From: Pseudoduganella lurida
Lineage (GTDB): Bacteria; Pseudomonadota; Gammaproteobacteria; Burkholderiales; Burkholderiaceae_D
Direction: 5' to 3'
DNA length: 64,000 nucleotides
NCBI RefSeq assembly: GCF_007830455.1
Contig: NZ_VLLB01000001.1
Span: 620,001 to 684,000 of the forward strand
Each line of letters begins with the position of its first letter. Position 1 is the first letter of the stretch. The position numbers and the translations under genes were made by a program. Of this stretch, positions 16,743 to 25,696 are shown piece after piece. The notes beneath the pieces were generated by a model. The model had not been told where the DNA came from. It did not search any database and saw nothing but the letters and a program-made list of their open reading frames with translations.

Positions 16743-18794
16743 ATGAAAACAAACAAGGCTGTCAAAATCGCGGGCTGGACGCTCGGGACCCTCGTGGCAC
16801 TGATCGTCATCCTGATCGTGTTCATCCTCACGTTCGACTGGAACCGCGCCAAGCCCTACATCAACCGCAAGGTGTCCGAATCGACGGGCCGCGATTTCGC
16901 CATCAATGGCGACCTGCAGGTGCACTGGAAACGGGGCGAGGACACGGAACGGGGCTGGCGCCGCTTCGTGCCGCGACCGTTCGTGAGCGCGCAGGACATC
17001 CACATGAGCAATCCGGAATGGAGCACGGTCGGCAAGCAGATGGCGCAGGCAAAACGCGTCGACGTGGCCTTCCACCTGCTGCCGCTGCTGCACAAGGAAG
17101 TGGTGCTGACGGACCTGCGCCTGGAAGCGCCGCAGATCGCCCTGCAGCGCCGCGCGGACGGCACCAACACGTGGACGCTGAAGGACAACGGTCCGTCCGA
17201 ATGGGATTACGACATCCAGCGCCTGGCGTTCGCCGGCGGCAAGCTGCGCTACCTGGACGAAGGTATCAAGCTGGACCTGCACGCGGACGCACAATCGATC
17301 GAAGGCGCCCCGACCACGGCAACGCCGGCCGCCAACGGCCAGCCGGCCGTGCAGCCCTACGGCATCGAATTCAAGCTGGGCGGCACCTACAACAAGGCTC
17401 CCGTGACGGGTGGCGGCAAGGCCGGCGCCGTGCTGTCCCTGACCGACGAGCACACCCGCTACCCCGTCGAGGCGCACGCCGTCTCGGGCAACAACAAGGT
17501 GGCCGTCAACGGCACGCTGAACGATCCCCGTTCGCTGAACGGCATCGACCTGAACCTGACGCTGGGCGCGGACAGCATGGCCGACCTGTACGCGCTGACC
17601 GGCGTGCTGCTGCCGCAGACGCCGCCGTTCCAGACGAAGGGCCGCCTGCTGGGCAGGAAGGACGGCGACGTGTGGAACTGGAAGTACGACAAGTTCACCG
17701 GCAAGGTGGGTGAAAGCGACATCGCCGGCACGATGGAATACCTGCCGCGCAAGCCCCGCCCGCTGCTGCGCGGCGAGCTGACGTCGCAGCAGGTGCGCCT
17801 GGCCGACCTGGGTCCGACCGTCGGTGCCGACACGGGCGCCGGCACGAAGGCCGCGGGCAAAGTCAAAAAGCCGGCCGAGGGCAAGGCCCTGCCGGTCGAC
17901 CAGTTCAACACGGCCAAATGGGGCGCGCTGGACGCCGACGTGAAATTCACCGGCAAGAAGATCGTGCGCGCCAACGATATCCCGCTGCAGAACATCAAGG
18001 CCGACATCCACATGAAGGACAAGGTGCTGACGCTCACACCGCTCAACTTCGGCCTGGCCGGCGGCCAGATCACGTCGAACATCTCGCTCGATGGCCGCGA
18101 CAAGGTGATCGATGCGAAAGCGCGCGTGGCGGCCCGCCACATCAAGATCCGCGAGCTGTTCCCGAAACTGCAGTCGATGCAGGCCAGCTTCGGCGAGATC
18201 AATGGCGACATGGCGATCGCCGGCAAGGGCAATTCCGTGTCCACCATGCTTGCCACCTCGAACGGCGAAGCCAGCGCCGTCGTCACCGAAGGGTCGGTGA
18301 GCAGCTTCCTGCTGGAGATCGCCGGCCTGAACGTGGCCAATGCCGTCTACGCCAAGCTGTTCGGCGACAAGCAGGTGCACCTGAACTGCCTGGCCACCAA
18401 TATGGACGTGCGCAACGGCCGCGCCAATATCGACCGCTTCGTGCTCGATACGGACGACGCGGTGATCGGCGTGACGGGCTACGTGGACCTGGCGCAGGAA
18501 TCGCTGGACGTGGACGTGCGGCCGAAGAGCAAGGGCACGCGCATCTTCTCGCTGCGCACGCCGCTGTACGCGAAAGGCACGTTTGCCGATCCGAAGGTGG
18601 GCCCGCATGCCGGACCGCTGGCACTGAAGGCCGGTGCCGCCGTGGCGCTGGCCGCCATCAACCCGCTGGCCGCCATCCTGCCGCTGGTGAACGTGGACAA
18701 GGCGCCGGACACCAACTGCGGCGCCGAGATCAGCCGCGCCGAGAAGACGCCGCAGATGCGCGAGACGCCGAAGAAACCGGTCGCGAAGAAGTAA
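16743..18794 (+). CDS. AsmA family protein
   Basis: About 683 residues. One N-terminal membrane helix (residues about 9-29, AGWTLGTLVALIVILIVFIL) is followed by the AsmA opening RAKPYINRKVSESTGRDFAI and a long beta-rich periplasmic region. The AsmA C-terminal part is VTGYVDLAQESLDVDVRPKS with RIFSLRTPLYAKGTFADPKV. AsmA/YhdP-type proteins form long beta-groove structures that act in outer-membrane lipid homeostasis. A proline- and lysine-rich tail ends the protein. I chose the ATG at 16743 because membrane and AsmA homology begin there; upstream in-frame ATGs at 16608 and 16719 have no better ribosome binding site. Convergent with the hybrid kinase gene; a shared terminator lies between. Confidence 0.9.
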   Translation: MKTNKAVKIAGWTLGTLVALIVILIVFILTFDWNRAKPYINRKVSESTGRDFAINGDLQVHWKRGEDTERGWRRFVPRPFVSAQDIHMSNPEWSTVGKQMAQAKRVDVAFHLLPLLHKEVVLTDLRLEAPQIALQRRADGTNTWTLKDNGPSEWDYDIQRLAFAGGKLRYLDEGIKLDLHADAQSIEGAPTTATPAANGQPAVQPYGIEFKLGGTYNKAPVTGGGKAGAVLSLTDEHTRYPVEAHAVSGNNKVAVNGTLNDPRSLNGIDLNLTLGADSMADLYALTGVLLPQTPPFQTKGRLLGRKDGDVWNWKYDKFTGKVGESDIAGTMEYLPRKPRPLLRGELTSQQVRLADLGPTVGADTGAGTKAAGKVKKPAEGKALPVDQFNTAKWGALDADVKFTGKKIVRANDIPLQNIKADIHMKDKVLTLTPLNFGLAGGQITSNISLDGRDKVIDAKARVAARHIKIRELFPKLQSMQASFGEINGDMAIAGKGNSVSTMLATSNGEASAVVTEGSVSSFLLEIAGLNVANAVYAKLFGDKQVHLNCLATNMDVRNGRANIDRFVLDTDDAVIGVTGYVDLAQESLDVDVRPKSKGTRIFSLRTPLYAKGTFADPKVGPHAGPLALKAGAAVALAAINPLAAILPLVNVDKAPDTNCGAEISRAEKTPQMRETPKKPVAKK

Positions 18795-18803
18795 TCGCGC
18801 CGG

Positions 18804-18843
18804 AAAAAAAACGCTGCAGACCGCGAGGCCTGCAGCGTTTTTT
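18804..18843. terminator. Bidirectional intrinsic terminator
   Basis: A stem AACGCTGCAG / CTGCAGCGTT, with an A run to the left and a T run to the right, lies ten bases after the AsmA stop. It can end transcription from both sides, serving AsmA (plus) and the hybrid kinase (minus). Its right arm is part of the first copy of a 44-bp repeat. Confidence 0.8.
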
Positions 18844-18958
18844 CATGAGCGTCCGCAATGCAGGCGACGGGGCCTGCAGCGTATTTTCATGGGCGGGTGC
18901 GCTGCAGGCTACGGGGCTGCAGCGCTTCTCTATGCCCGTGCGCCTTGCAGGCCGCGCT
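18827..18958. repeat. Three tandem copies of a 44-bp unit
   Basis: Copies begin at 18827, 18871 and 18915 with GGCCTGCAGCG or GGCTGCAGCG, followed by a T-rich stretch with TATG or CATG and then a TGCAGG near the end. The third copy has lost one base at its head and runs into the 3' end of the hybrid kinase gene (stop at 18930). Each copy contains CTGCAG, so the array may have grown from the terminator stem. Confidence 0.75.
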
Positions 18959-20612
18959 CCACGGCCGCAGCCAGTTCGGCCATGTGGAACGGCTTGCGCA
19001 GCACGGCGCCCTGGCCGACGGCGCGCTGCACCGCTTCCATGTCGGCGTAGCCGGTGGCCACGACCACGGGCAGGTCCGGGAAGGCGGCGCGCGCCCGGTC
19101 GGCCAGCTCGGCGCCCGTCATGCCGGGCATCAGGTAATCGGTCAGCAGCAGCTGCGGCTGGCGTTCGGCCAGCATCGTCACCGCCTCGTCGCCGCTGGCG
19201 GCCTGCGTCACCTCGCAGCCCAGCGCCAGCAGCGCGTCGACCATGCCGGTGCGCACCAGCTCGTCGTCCTCCACCACCAGCACGCGCGCGCCCTGCAGCG
19301 CGTTGCGGGCCGCCGGTTCCGGTTGCCGCTCCGCCGCTTCGGCGGTGGCAGCCGGCAGCCAGATCTCGACGGTGGTGCCGTGGCCCGGCGCGCTTTCGAT
19401 CCTGGCGATGCCGCCGGACTGCTGCGCCATGCCGTACACCTGGCTCAGCCCCAGGCCGGTGCCCTTGCCCACGCCCTTCGTGGTGAAGAAGGGTTCGAAC
19501 ACCTTGGCCATCACGTCTTCCGGCATGCCGGCACCGTTGTCGGAGACGGCGAGGCGCACGTAGTCGCCCTTCGTCAGCAGCGCGTCCGGCGGCTTGCCGC
19601 GCGAGGCGCGCATGATCAGGCGTCCGCCCTCGGGCATGGCATCGCGCGCGTTGATGACGAGGTTGAGCAATGCCATTTCCATCTGGCTGGCATCGGCCAG
19701 CACGCAGTCGACGTCGGGGCCGATCGAGCAGAGCAGCTCGATGCTGTGCCCCAGCAGGGGCCGTGCCAGTTCCGTGACCGCGTCGAACAGCGGCGCGACG
19801 GGCAGCGGGCGCAGGTCCAGCGTCTGGTTGCGGGCAAACGTGAGCAGCTGCGCGGTGAGCTTGGCGCCCCGTTCGCACGCGGCCTTGGCCGTCTGGGCCC
19901 GGGCGCGCACGGCGTCGTCCTTGCTCATCATGAGGATCAGCTCCATCGTGCCCTGCACGATATTGAGCAGATTGTTGAAGTCGTGCGCCACGCCCCCCGT
20001 CAGCCGGCCCAGCGATTCCATCTTCTGGAACTGCACCATGGCCTGCTGGGCTTTTTCGCGGCCGATCACTTCGGCGGTCAGGCGGTCGTTGGCCTGCGCC
20101 AGCGCACGGGTGCGCTCGTCCACGCGTGCTTCCAGCGTGGCGTTCAGCGCGACCAGCTGGCCCGACACTTCCTCGCGTTCGGCCAGCACCTGGCGCGCCT
20201 GGTACTGGCGGCGGCGCGCGCGCAGGGCCGAATCGGCCGCGCTGCCCAGCGTCTCGGCACTCAGGGGCCGTTCCAGCAGCACCACATTGCCGAGCGCGCC
20301 AATGGCGGCGCGCAGCCGTGGCGGCAGCGTGCCGGCGCGGGTGCTCAGCAGCACCACGAACGGGAAATCCGACCAGGGCGGCTGGTTCTGCAGCCACTCC
20401 TGCAGGTGCGCCGCGTCGCCGCCCACCAGCGCTTCCTGCGCCACGATGGCGGCGGCGGCACCGGCCGCCACCTGTTCCGTCAGCGCGGCCAGGTCCGGCA
20501 CCGTCTCGCACGCGACACCGTCCCGCCCGACCACGCGGCCGATCACTTCGGCATCGCGGCCATGCGGTGCCAGCACCAGCACGCGCTGTTCGGCAGGGTT
20601 AGCCCCCGACAT
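18930..20612 (-). CDS. Hybrid sensor histidine kinase / response regulator
   Basis: A 560-residue cytoplasmic protein. Residues about 10-125 look like a degenerate receiver domain, and a coiled coil (about 135-195) leads to the dimerisation domain with GGVAHDFNN, His about 210. The ATPase domain has NLVINARDAMP, DNGAGMP and GTGLGLSQVYG. A C-terminal receiver (about 440-555) has phospho-acceptor Asp about 492 in LLTDYLMPGM and the conserved Lys in LRKPFH. No membrane helix is present. Its start overlaps the end of the KaiC-like gene by 14 bases, so the two are co-translated. KaiC-like ATPases paired with a kinase of this form are common in proteobacteria, and the kinase is presumed to relay the ATPase state. 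No DNA-binding partner is adjacent. Confidence 0.92.
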   Translation of the reverse strand: MSGANPAEQRVLVLAPHGRDAEVIGRVVGRDGVACETVPDLAALTEQVAAGAAAAIVAQEALVGGDAAHLQEWLQNQPPWSDFPFVVLLSTRAGTLPPRLRAAIGALGNVVLLERPLSAETLGSAADSALRARRRQYQARQVLAEREEVSGQLVALNATLEARVDERTRALAQANDRLTAEVIGREKAQQAMVQFQKMESLGRLTGGVAHDFNNLLNIVQGTMELILMMSKDDAVRARAQTAKAACERGAKLTAQLLTFARNQTLDLRPLPVAPLFDAVTELARPLLGHSIELLCSIGPDVDCVLADASQMEMALLNLVINARDAMPEGGRLIMRASRGKPPDALLTKGDYVRLAVSDNGAGMPEDVMAKVFEPFFTTKGVGKGTGLGLSQVYGMAQQSGGIARIESAPGHGTTVEIWLPAATAEAAERQPEPAARNALQGARVLVVEDDELVRTGMVDALLALGCEVTQAASGDEAVTMLAERQPQLLLTDYLMPGMTGAELADRARAAFPDLPVVVATGYADMEAVQRAVGQGAVLRKPFHMAELAAAVERGLQGARA

Positions 20613-22116
20613 CTTCGCCCGAGACCATCATTGCCGTACTGCCCCGGTAAGTCGGCAGCCCCGTCAGCACGCCTTCGAAGCCGGCCAGCGGGGCGCCGAT
20701 CTCCACGCCGCCGCTGTGCAGCAGCAGCTCGTGGATCGTCAGCGCATGGTTTGCCGTACGGTTCTTGACGACGGTGATGGCGCGGCGCAGCTTGCCGCCC
20801 GCCTCGAAGAAGCGCAGCAGCACGGTCGTGTCGCTCAGGTAGCTCAGGTCGACATCGCGCTGCATCGCGCCCACCAGGCCGTGCTCGCCCAGGATCAGCA
20901 TCGTGGTGATGCCCTTCTGGTTCAGGTAGGACACCAGCTCGTGCATCTGCAGCGTGAGGTACTGCTCGCCCGGCATCGCCTGCATGTACGCGTTCAGGCT
21001 GTCGATGACGAGGAATCCGGCTTCGTCCTGTTCGACCGCATCGCGCAGCATGGCGGCGAACTGGCCCGGCGCCAGCTCGGCCGGATCGATGTGGCGCAGC
21101 ACCAGCTGGCCGCTGGCGAGATACGGGCGCACGTCCAGCCCCAGCGAGGTATTGCGCACGAGGAAAGTTCCCAGGCCTTCGTCGAACAGGTAGAACGCGG
21201 CCTTCTCGCCGCGCTCCAGCGCCGCCAGCAGGCAGCGCACGGTGACCGTCGTCTTGCCCACGCCGGAGGGCCCCATGATCAGCGTATTGGTGCCGGCGCC
21301 CAGGCCGCCGCCCAGCAGCTCGTCCAGGCGAGTCTCGCCTGTCGCCCGCAGCACCGGCTGGAAATTCTCGTGGTGCTCGGACGCCACCAGGCGGGGGAAC
21401 ATGCGGATGCCGCCCTTTTCCAGCACATAGTCATGGTAGCCGCCGCGGAACGGAATGCCGCGCATCTTCAGGACGTTCACGCGCCGGCGCTCCTTGCCGA
21501 ATTCCTGGGCGATCTGCTCGAGGCTGATCACGCCATGGGCGATGCTGTGCAGGTGCTGGTCGGACTCGGCCGTTTTATCGTCCAGCATCAGCACCGTGCA
21601 GGCGCGCGCGGCGAAGAACTGCTTCAGCGCCAGGATCTGGCGGCGGTAGCGCAGCGGGTTCTGCGCCAGCAGGCGCATTTCGGACAGGCTGTCGAACACC
21701 ACGCGCAGCGGCTTGACTTCGTCGACCTGGGCCATCACGCCGCGGGTGGTCTCGCCCAGCTCCATCTCGGCCGGGTGCAGGATCGACTGCTGCGCCTCGG
21801 GGTCGAGCGTCTCGTCGTTGGCCAGCTCGAAGATGGCGATGTCGTCGATCGCCCAGCCATGGCTTTCGGCCACGGCATCGAGTTCGTCGGCCGTCTCGGA
21901 CAGCGTGATGTACAGGCCCGGCTCGCCCTTGGCCATCCCGTCCAGCAGGAACTGGAGGCCGAGCGTGGTCTTGCCCGCGCCGGGCGAGCCCTCGACGAGG
22001 TAGACGCGTTCGGCCGTCAGGCCGCCGCACAGGATATCGTCGAGACCGGGAACGCCGGTGGACACGCGGGACACCGGTTTGCGGAGCGCGCGGCGGGAGG
22101 TAGTGGGTGTATTCAT
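20599..22116 (-). CDS. KaiC-like double-domain ATPase
   Basis: About 505 residues with two RecA-like KaiC domains. Domain 1 begins VSTGVPGLDDILCGGL with Walker A GSPGAGKT at residues 43-50. Domain 2 begins GETRLDELLGGGL with Walker A GPSGVGKTT, Lys about 288. Catalytic glutamates and Walker B strands are visible (LRVVFDSLSEMR and GFLVIDSLNAYM). No kaiA or kaiB is nearby, so this is not a clock operon. Stand-alone KaiC relatives in proteobacteria are linked to stress signalling through adjacent kinases, which fits the overlapping hybrid kinase gene downstream. The frame extends to an ATG at 22173, but the ATG at 22116 (MNTPTTSRRA) is the more likely start since homology begins soon after. Confidence 0.9.
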   Translation of the reverse strand: MNTPTTSRRALRKPVSRVSTGVPGLDDILCGGLTAERVYLVEGSPGAGKTTLGLQFLLDGMAKGEPGLYITLSETADELDAVAESHGWAIDDIAIFELANDETLDPEAQQSILHPAEMELGETTRGVMAQVDEVKPLRVVFDSLSEMRLLAQNPLRYRRQILALKQFFAARACTVLMLDDKTAESDQHLHSIAHGVISLEQIAQEFGKERRRVNVLKMRGIPFRGGYHDYVLEKGGIRMFPRLVASEHHENFQPVLRATGETRLDELLGGGLGAGTNTLIMGPSGVGKTTVTVRCLLAALERGEKAAFYLFDEGLGTFLVRNTSLGLDVRPYLASGQLVLRHIDPAELAPGQFAAMLRDAVEQDEAGFLVIDSLNAYMQAMPGEQYLTLQMHELVSYLNQKGITTMLILGEHGLVGAMQRDVDLSYLSDTTVLLRFFEAGGKLRRAITVVKNRTANHALTIHELLLHSGGVEIGAPLAGFEGVLTGLPTYRGSTAMMVSGEDVGG

Positions 22117-22206
22117 CAGACCGTTCAGGGCAGCCCGTGCACCGCGCGCCGAACCGACGCCGCTCGAACGCATCGGGCATTGTTGTTGGGAGCGCGCGGT
22201 AACGCC

Positions 22207-22559
22207 GCGTGCCCTATGACAGGATTATAAGGCGGTTGGCTTGCAAACGCGCACTGCCGGGCTACCGTGCGGACCGACTCCCGGTTCCTGTCGACAAAAA
22301 AAAGCCGGCTCGGAGCCGGCGCAATCCAATTCTTCGTGAAGAGCTGGAGGAGACAGGTGCATCATGGCAGCGCCGATCTGGTCAGGCCAATTCTTTATTC
22401 CCATACCTCTCATCACTGGAACGTATATCACTGGCGTTACTTTCCTGACGGACTGTTGCGCATCCGCTAATTACGTTAAATCGCGCACGCTCAAGCGGGC
22501 TGGAAAGGCATATAGTGGTCGTGTAGTGTTTTGAATGCAACTTTCGTGGAGTAACCGAC
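22207..22559 (-). other. Intergenic region, possible leftward small RNA
   Basis: No convincing protein is coded here. GC content falls well below the flanks between about 22325 and 22560. On the minus strand this stretch ends in a strong intrinsic terminator (22296-22320). A small hairpin (CTTC-ACG-GAAG) lies just before it. No leftward protein gene lies to the right that would need that terminator, so a short regulatory RNA transcribed leftward is possible. The Shine-Dalgarno GTGGAG of the following PEP-CTERM gene lies at the right end. Confidence 0.3.
22296..22320 (-). terminator. Intrinsic terminator, minus strand
   Basis: The stem is GCCGGCT / AGCCGGC with a three-base loop. On the minus strand it is followed by eight T (the A run at 22296-22303 on the plus strand). 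It is a textbook rho-independent terminator for leftward transcription. The only genes to its right are on the plus strand. Confidence 0.75.
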
Positions 22560-23288
22560 ATGTCTATCGTGATCGCTGCCGCCGCCGCGGCCTTGATGAT
22601 CCAGCCCGTATGTTCCTGGGATCGCCCCGGCGTGGACCGCTACCGGGGCACGCCCGCGGCAGCGCTGGCCAATTACCGTGACATCCCGGCCGACGACCGA
22701 CGGGTGCTGGCGCAGCGTATCAGCGACGGTGCCGCGGACGATCATGTGCAGATCAGCCGCAACGGCATCGAAGGCAGCAATCAGTATGACGCGCGCATCA
22801 CCGACATGCATTTCGGCGCGAATCGGGTGTGCCGCACGGTCACCCGCGCAAAGTGGAGCGCGGCGCACCGGGAAAGCGCCAAGGTGTACTGCGTGAACGA
22901 CGAATGCGTGATCGTGCCGCAGGTGTGCGGCAACGTGAGCCGGGTGCGGCGCATCGTCACGTCGGGTCCGAGCACGGCTGGCGCGAGCGGCGGCGCCCCG
23001 CCGCTCCAGGTTGCCGCGGCGCCGGCCGAACAGGCACCGATGCCGATGCCCGTCTATTCGGAAGTGCCGTCGCGCGGCGAGGAACTGCCGCCCTGGGCCA
23101 GAACGCGGTCGTCGCTGATCGCGCCGGCACCGCTGCCGTCGTACCCCGGACCGGGCGGCGGTGGCTACTACGGCCCGCCTCCTGCCGGCCCCGTTTCCCC
23201 GGTACCGGAACCCTCCACGTGGGCGATGCTGCTGGCCGGCGGCGCCATCATGGCGGCGCGCCTGTGGCGCCGCAAGCGCACCGACTGA
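22560..23288 (+). CDS. PEP-CTERM sorting domain protein
   Basis: A 242-residue exported protein with a short signal segment (MSIVIAAAAAALMIQPVCS). A central region with four cysteines (NRVCRTVTRAK, VYCVNDECVIVPQVCGNVSR) could form two disulfides. A proline/glycine-rich linker (GPGGGGYYGPPPAGPVSP) follows, and then the sorting tail VPEPSTWAMLLAGGA plus WRRKR. GTGGAG lies nine bases upstream of the ATG. Function unknown; the tail predicts processing by an exosortase encoded outside the window. The 28-bp repeat array starts about 40 bases after its stop. Confidence 0.82.
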   Translation: MSIVIAAAAAALMIQPVCSWDRPGVDRYRGTPAAALANYRDIPADDRRVLAQRISDGAADDHVQISRNGIEGSNQYDARITDMHFGANRVCRTVTRAKWSAAHRESAKVYCVNDECVIVPQVCGNVSRVRRIVTSGPSTAGASGGAPPLQVAAAPAEQAPMPMPVYSEVPSRGEELPPWARTRSSLIAPAPLPSYPGPGGGGYYGPPPAGPVSPVPEPSTWAMLLAGGAIMAARLWRRKRTD

Positions 23289-23327
23289 CGCCGCGCCCGC
23301 TCCCCCGTCACGCTTCAGGCCCGCGCC

Positions 23328-23619
23328 TGCCTGGCGGGCGACCTTCACACCCATCCCTTGGCGGGCGGCTTTTACGCCCATCCAGGGCGACTTCCATGCC
23401 TGCCGCCTGCGGACGACTTTCCCACCCACCCGCCCGGCGGGCGACTCTCACACCCATCCGCCTGCCGGGCGACTTCCACATCTATCCGCCTGCCGGGAGA
23501 CTGCCACATCTGCTAGCGTGTGGACCAACTCCCGCACCCACCCGTCTGGCGGGTGACATTCCCTCTGCCCACCCCCTGGGCGGCCTCCCCATTGCCCGCC
23601 CGGGCGCCTTGCCACATTG
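23328..23619. repeat. 28-bp minisatellite, about ten degenerate copies
   Basis: Units of the form GCCTGSCGGGCGACTTCCAC followed by ACCYATCC recur with a period of 28 bases. The clearest copies start at 23432, 23460, 23488 and 23544, with partial ones at each side. The array fills nearly the whole gap between two PEP-CTERM genes. Because 28 is not divisible by three, it has no stable reading frame and is not coding. Confidence 0.75.
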
Positions 23620-23684
23620 GCGATGTCACATTCTTGTCACATCGATAGTTTAAATTTGACAACAAGTTCACCTGGAGTCCTCCC

Positions 23685-25691
23685 ATGTCCGTATCCTTCC
23701 GCCTCGCACTGGCGCCGATGAGCGCCGCGCTGGTCGCTGCCGCCCTGCTGTCCCCCGCCGCTGCCGGTGCCGCATCCTTCACGATCGCTGCCGACAGCAC
23801 CACGCCGCAAACGCTGGGGGCGGGCCAGACCGGCACCGTCCACGCGGGCAGGACGCTGCAGGTGGCGGGTTCCAAGGTTGCCGTCACTGTCGACGGCAGC
23901 AACGCCACGCTGAACAATCTCGGCACGATCGCGCAGACCGGCACGGGCCGCGCCATCCGTGACAACACGGGCGTCGCGAACCTGGTGATCAACAACGGCG
24001 CCCCCGGAAATGCGGCAGCCACCATCTGGACGGCCGATGCGGACGTGATCCAGATGAACGTGGCAAACGCCAGCGTCACGCTGAACAATTATGGCTCGCT
24101 GGTCTCGCGCAATGCCAGCGCCGGTGGCGCCCAGGCCGTCGATTTTGCCGCCATGACGGGCGCGAATATCGTCAACAATTACCAGGGCGGCGTGTTGCGC
24201 GCCTTCGAGGCCGATGCGGTGCGCCCCGGCGCGGGCGGCATCGTCAACAACGCCGGCCTGATCGAATCCCTGACGACGTCCGGCAGCGGCAGCGACGCGA
24301 TCGACGGACAATCCAATTCCGGCATCGTCATCGCCAATGCGGCCGGCGGAATCGTCAGCGGCGGGCGCCATGGCGTCACCGCGGGACAGGCCGGCGCGGG
24401 CACGGACTTCCGGCTGACGATCGCCAATGCGGGCACGATCCGCGGCACCAGCGGCTCGGGCATCAATGTCGACGGGCTGAACGGCCGGCAGGTCGTCACC
24501 CTCACCAACCGCGGCACCATCGTCGGCAACGGCATCACCGGGGACGGCGATGGCGTGGATGTCGATGGCCTGGTCGACATCGTCAACACGGGCACGATCC
24601 GCTCGCTCAACGCGTTCAGCCTGCCGGCGGACGGGCGCGCCTTCAGCGAAGGCATCTCGGCCGGCGGCGGCAGGATCGTCAACGCCGGCCTGATCGAGGG
24701 CCTGGTCGCCCCGGGCAACGGCAATGCGCTGGGTCGCGGCATCACGCTGGCCGGCAACGACATCAGCAGCGGCGCGCTGGCCGGCACGCGCGAAGGCCTG
24801 TACGGGAATGCGACCATCGTCAACCAGGCCGGCGGCACGATCCGCGGCGGCAGCGATGCGGCCATCTGGATCGAGGGCGCGGCCAGCGGCCACACCGTCA
24901 CCATCGTTAACCATGCGGGTGCGACGATCCGCGGCGGCGGCGGCGCCAATGCGGCCATCCGCGGCGGCGCGGACGCCACCACCATCACCAATGCCGGCCT
25001 GATCGACGGCAGCAGCAACGGCAGGGCCATCGCACTGGGCGCGGGCCGCAACACCGTGACGATCACCGGCGGCAATGCCGTCATCCTCGGCGACATCGAT
25101 GGCGGCGCGGGCGGTGCGAACACGCTCACGGTCGATGCGGGCAGCGGCAACGCCTTCTCGTACGCCGGTGCCATCACGAACGTCGCGAGCGTGGAGATCC
25201 GCAGCGGCACCGTCACGCTGTCCGGCGCGAATGGCTACGCGGGCGAGACGCGCCTCGCCGGCGGCACGCTGGTACTGGCCGGCGCCGACCGCATCGCGGC
25301 GGACAGTGCACTGGTCCTGGCGGGCGGCACGCTCGATGCGACGGCCGCCGGCAGCCAGACCTTCGCCAGCCTGTCGCTGGCCGACAGCTCGGGCATCGTG
25401 CTGGGCGGCTCGGCGCTCACCTTCAACGGCCTCGGCACGATTGCCGCAGGCGAGACGCTGGCCGTCACCGGCACCGTCGGGTATGCACTGCGCTTCACCG
25501 GCAATTACGTCGACGACGCGGCTTTCCTGCAACTGATGCGCGCCACGACGATCGGCAACCTGGCCGTCACCTACCGCTTCGACGGCACCTACACCAACGT
25601 CAGCGCCGTGCCGGAGCCGGCCAGCATCGCCATGCTGGTGGCCGGCCTGGGCATCCTCGCCGCCTTCGCCCGCCGCCGCCGCATCGGCTGA
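23685..25691 (+). CDS. PEP-CTERM protein with autotransporter-like passenger repeats
   Basis: A 668-residue protein. The signal peptide is at 1-29 (cleavage after GAA). About 500 residues follow of short repeats such as IVNNAGLIESL, TIANAGTIRGT and IVNQAGGTIRGG, the pattern of beta-helix passenger domains of autotransporters. At about 500-560 are the autotransporter-associated strand motifs GTVTLSGANGY and AGGTLVLAGADRI. Instead of a beta-barrel, the C-terminus is a PEP-CTERM signal, VPEPASIAMLVAGLG plus ARRRRIG. It is therefore probably exported by Sec and anchored or released through an exosortase. The sequence is highly repetitive, with Asn ladders (NN, NAG) along the predicted helix. The ATG is preceded by CTGGAGTCCTCCC. 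Probably an adhesin or matrix protein, by analogy. Confidence 0.85.
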   Translation: MSVSFRLALAPMSAALVAAALLSPAAAGAASFTIAADSTTPQTLGAGQTGTVHAGRTLQVAGSKVAVTVDGSNATLNNLGTIAQTGTGRAIRDNTGVANLVINNGAPGNAAATIWTADADVIQMNVANASVTLNNYGSLVSRNASAGGAQAVDFAAMTGANIVNNYQGGVLRAFEADAVRPGAGGIVNNAGLIESLTTSGSGSDAIDGQSNSGIVIANAAGGIVSGGRHGVTAGQAGAGTDFRLTIANAGTIRGTSGSGINVDGLNGRQVVTLTNRGTIVGNGITGDGDGVDVDGLVDIVNTGTIRSLNAFSLPADGRAFSEGISAGGGRIVNAGLIEGLVAPGNGNALGRGITLAGNDISSGALAGTREGLYGNATIVNQAGGTIRGGSDAAIWIEGAASGHTVTIVNHAGATIRGGGGANAAIRGGADATTITNAGLIDGSSNGRAIALGAGRNTVTITGGNAVILGDIDGGAGGANTLTVDAGSGNAFSYAGAITNVASVEIRSGTVTLSGANGYAGETRLAGGTLVLAGADRIAADSALVLAGGTLDATAAGSQTFASLSLADSSGIVLGGSALTFNGLGTIAAGETLAVTGTVGYALRFTGNYVDDAAFLQLMRATTIGNLAVTYRFDGTYTNVSAVPEPASIAMLVAGLGILAAFARRRRIG

Positions 25692-25696
25692 GTCCG

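Noticed and set aside
18730..20511. Long minus-strand frame covering the hybrid kinase
   Set aside because: It is a different frame from the kinase domains; its repeated 14-15 residue end only reflects the 44-bp DNA repeat.
20599..22116. Circadian clock operon
   Set aside because: Only a KaiC-like protein is present, without kaiA or kaiB; such relatives are common outside clock systems.
23328..23619. CRISPR array
   Set aside because: The 28-bp units follow each other directly without unique spacers and are too degenerate. No cas genes are present.
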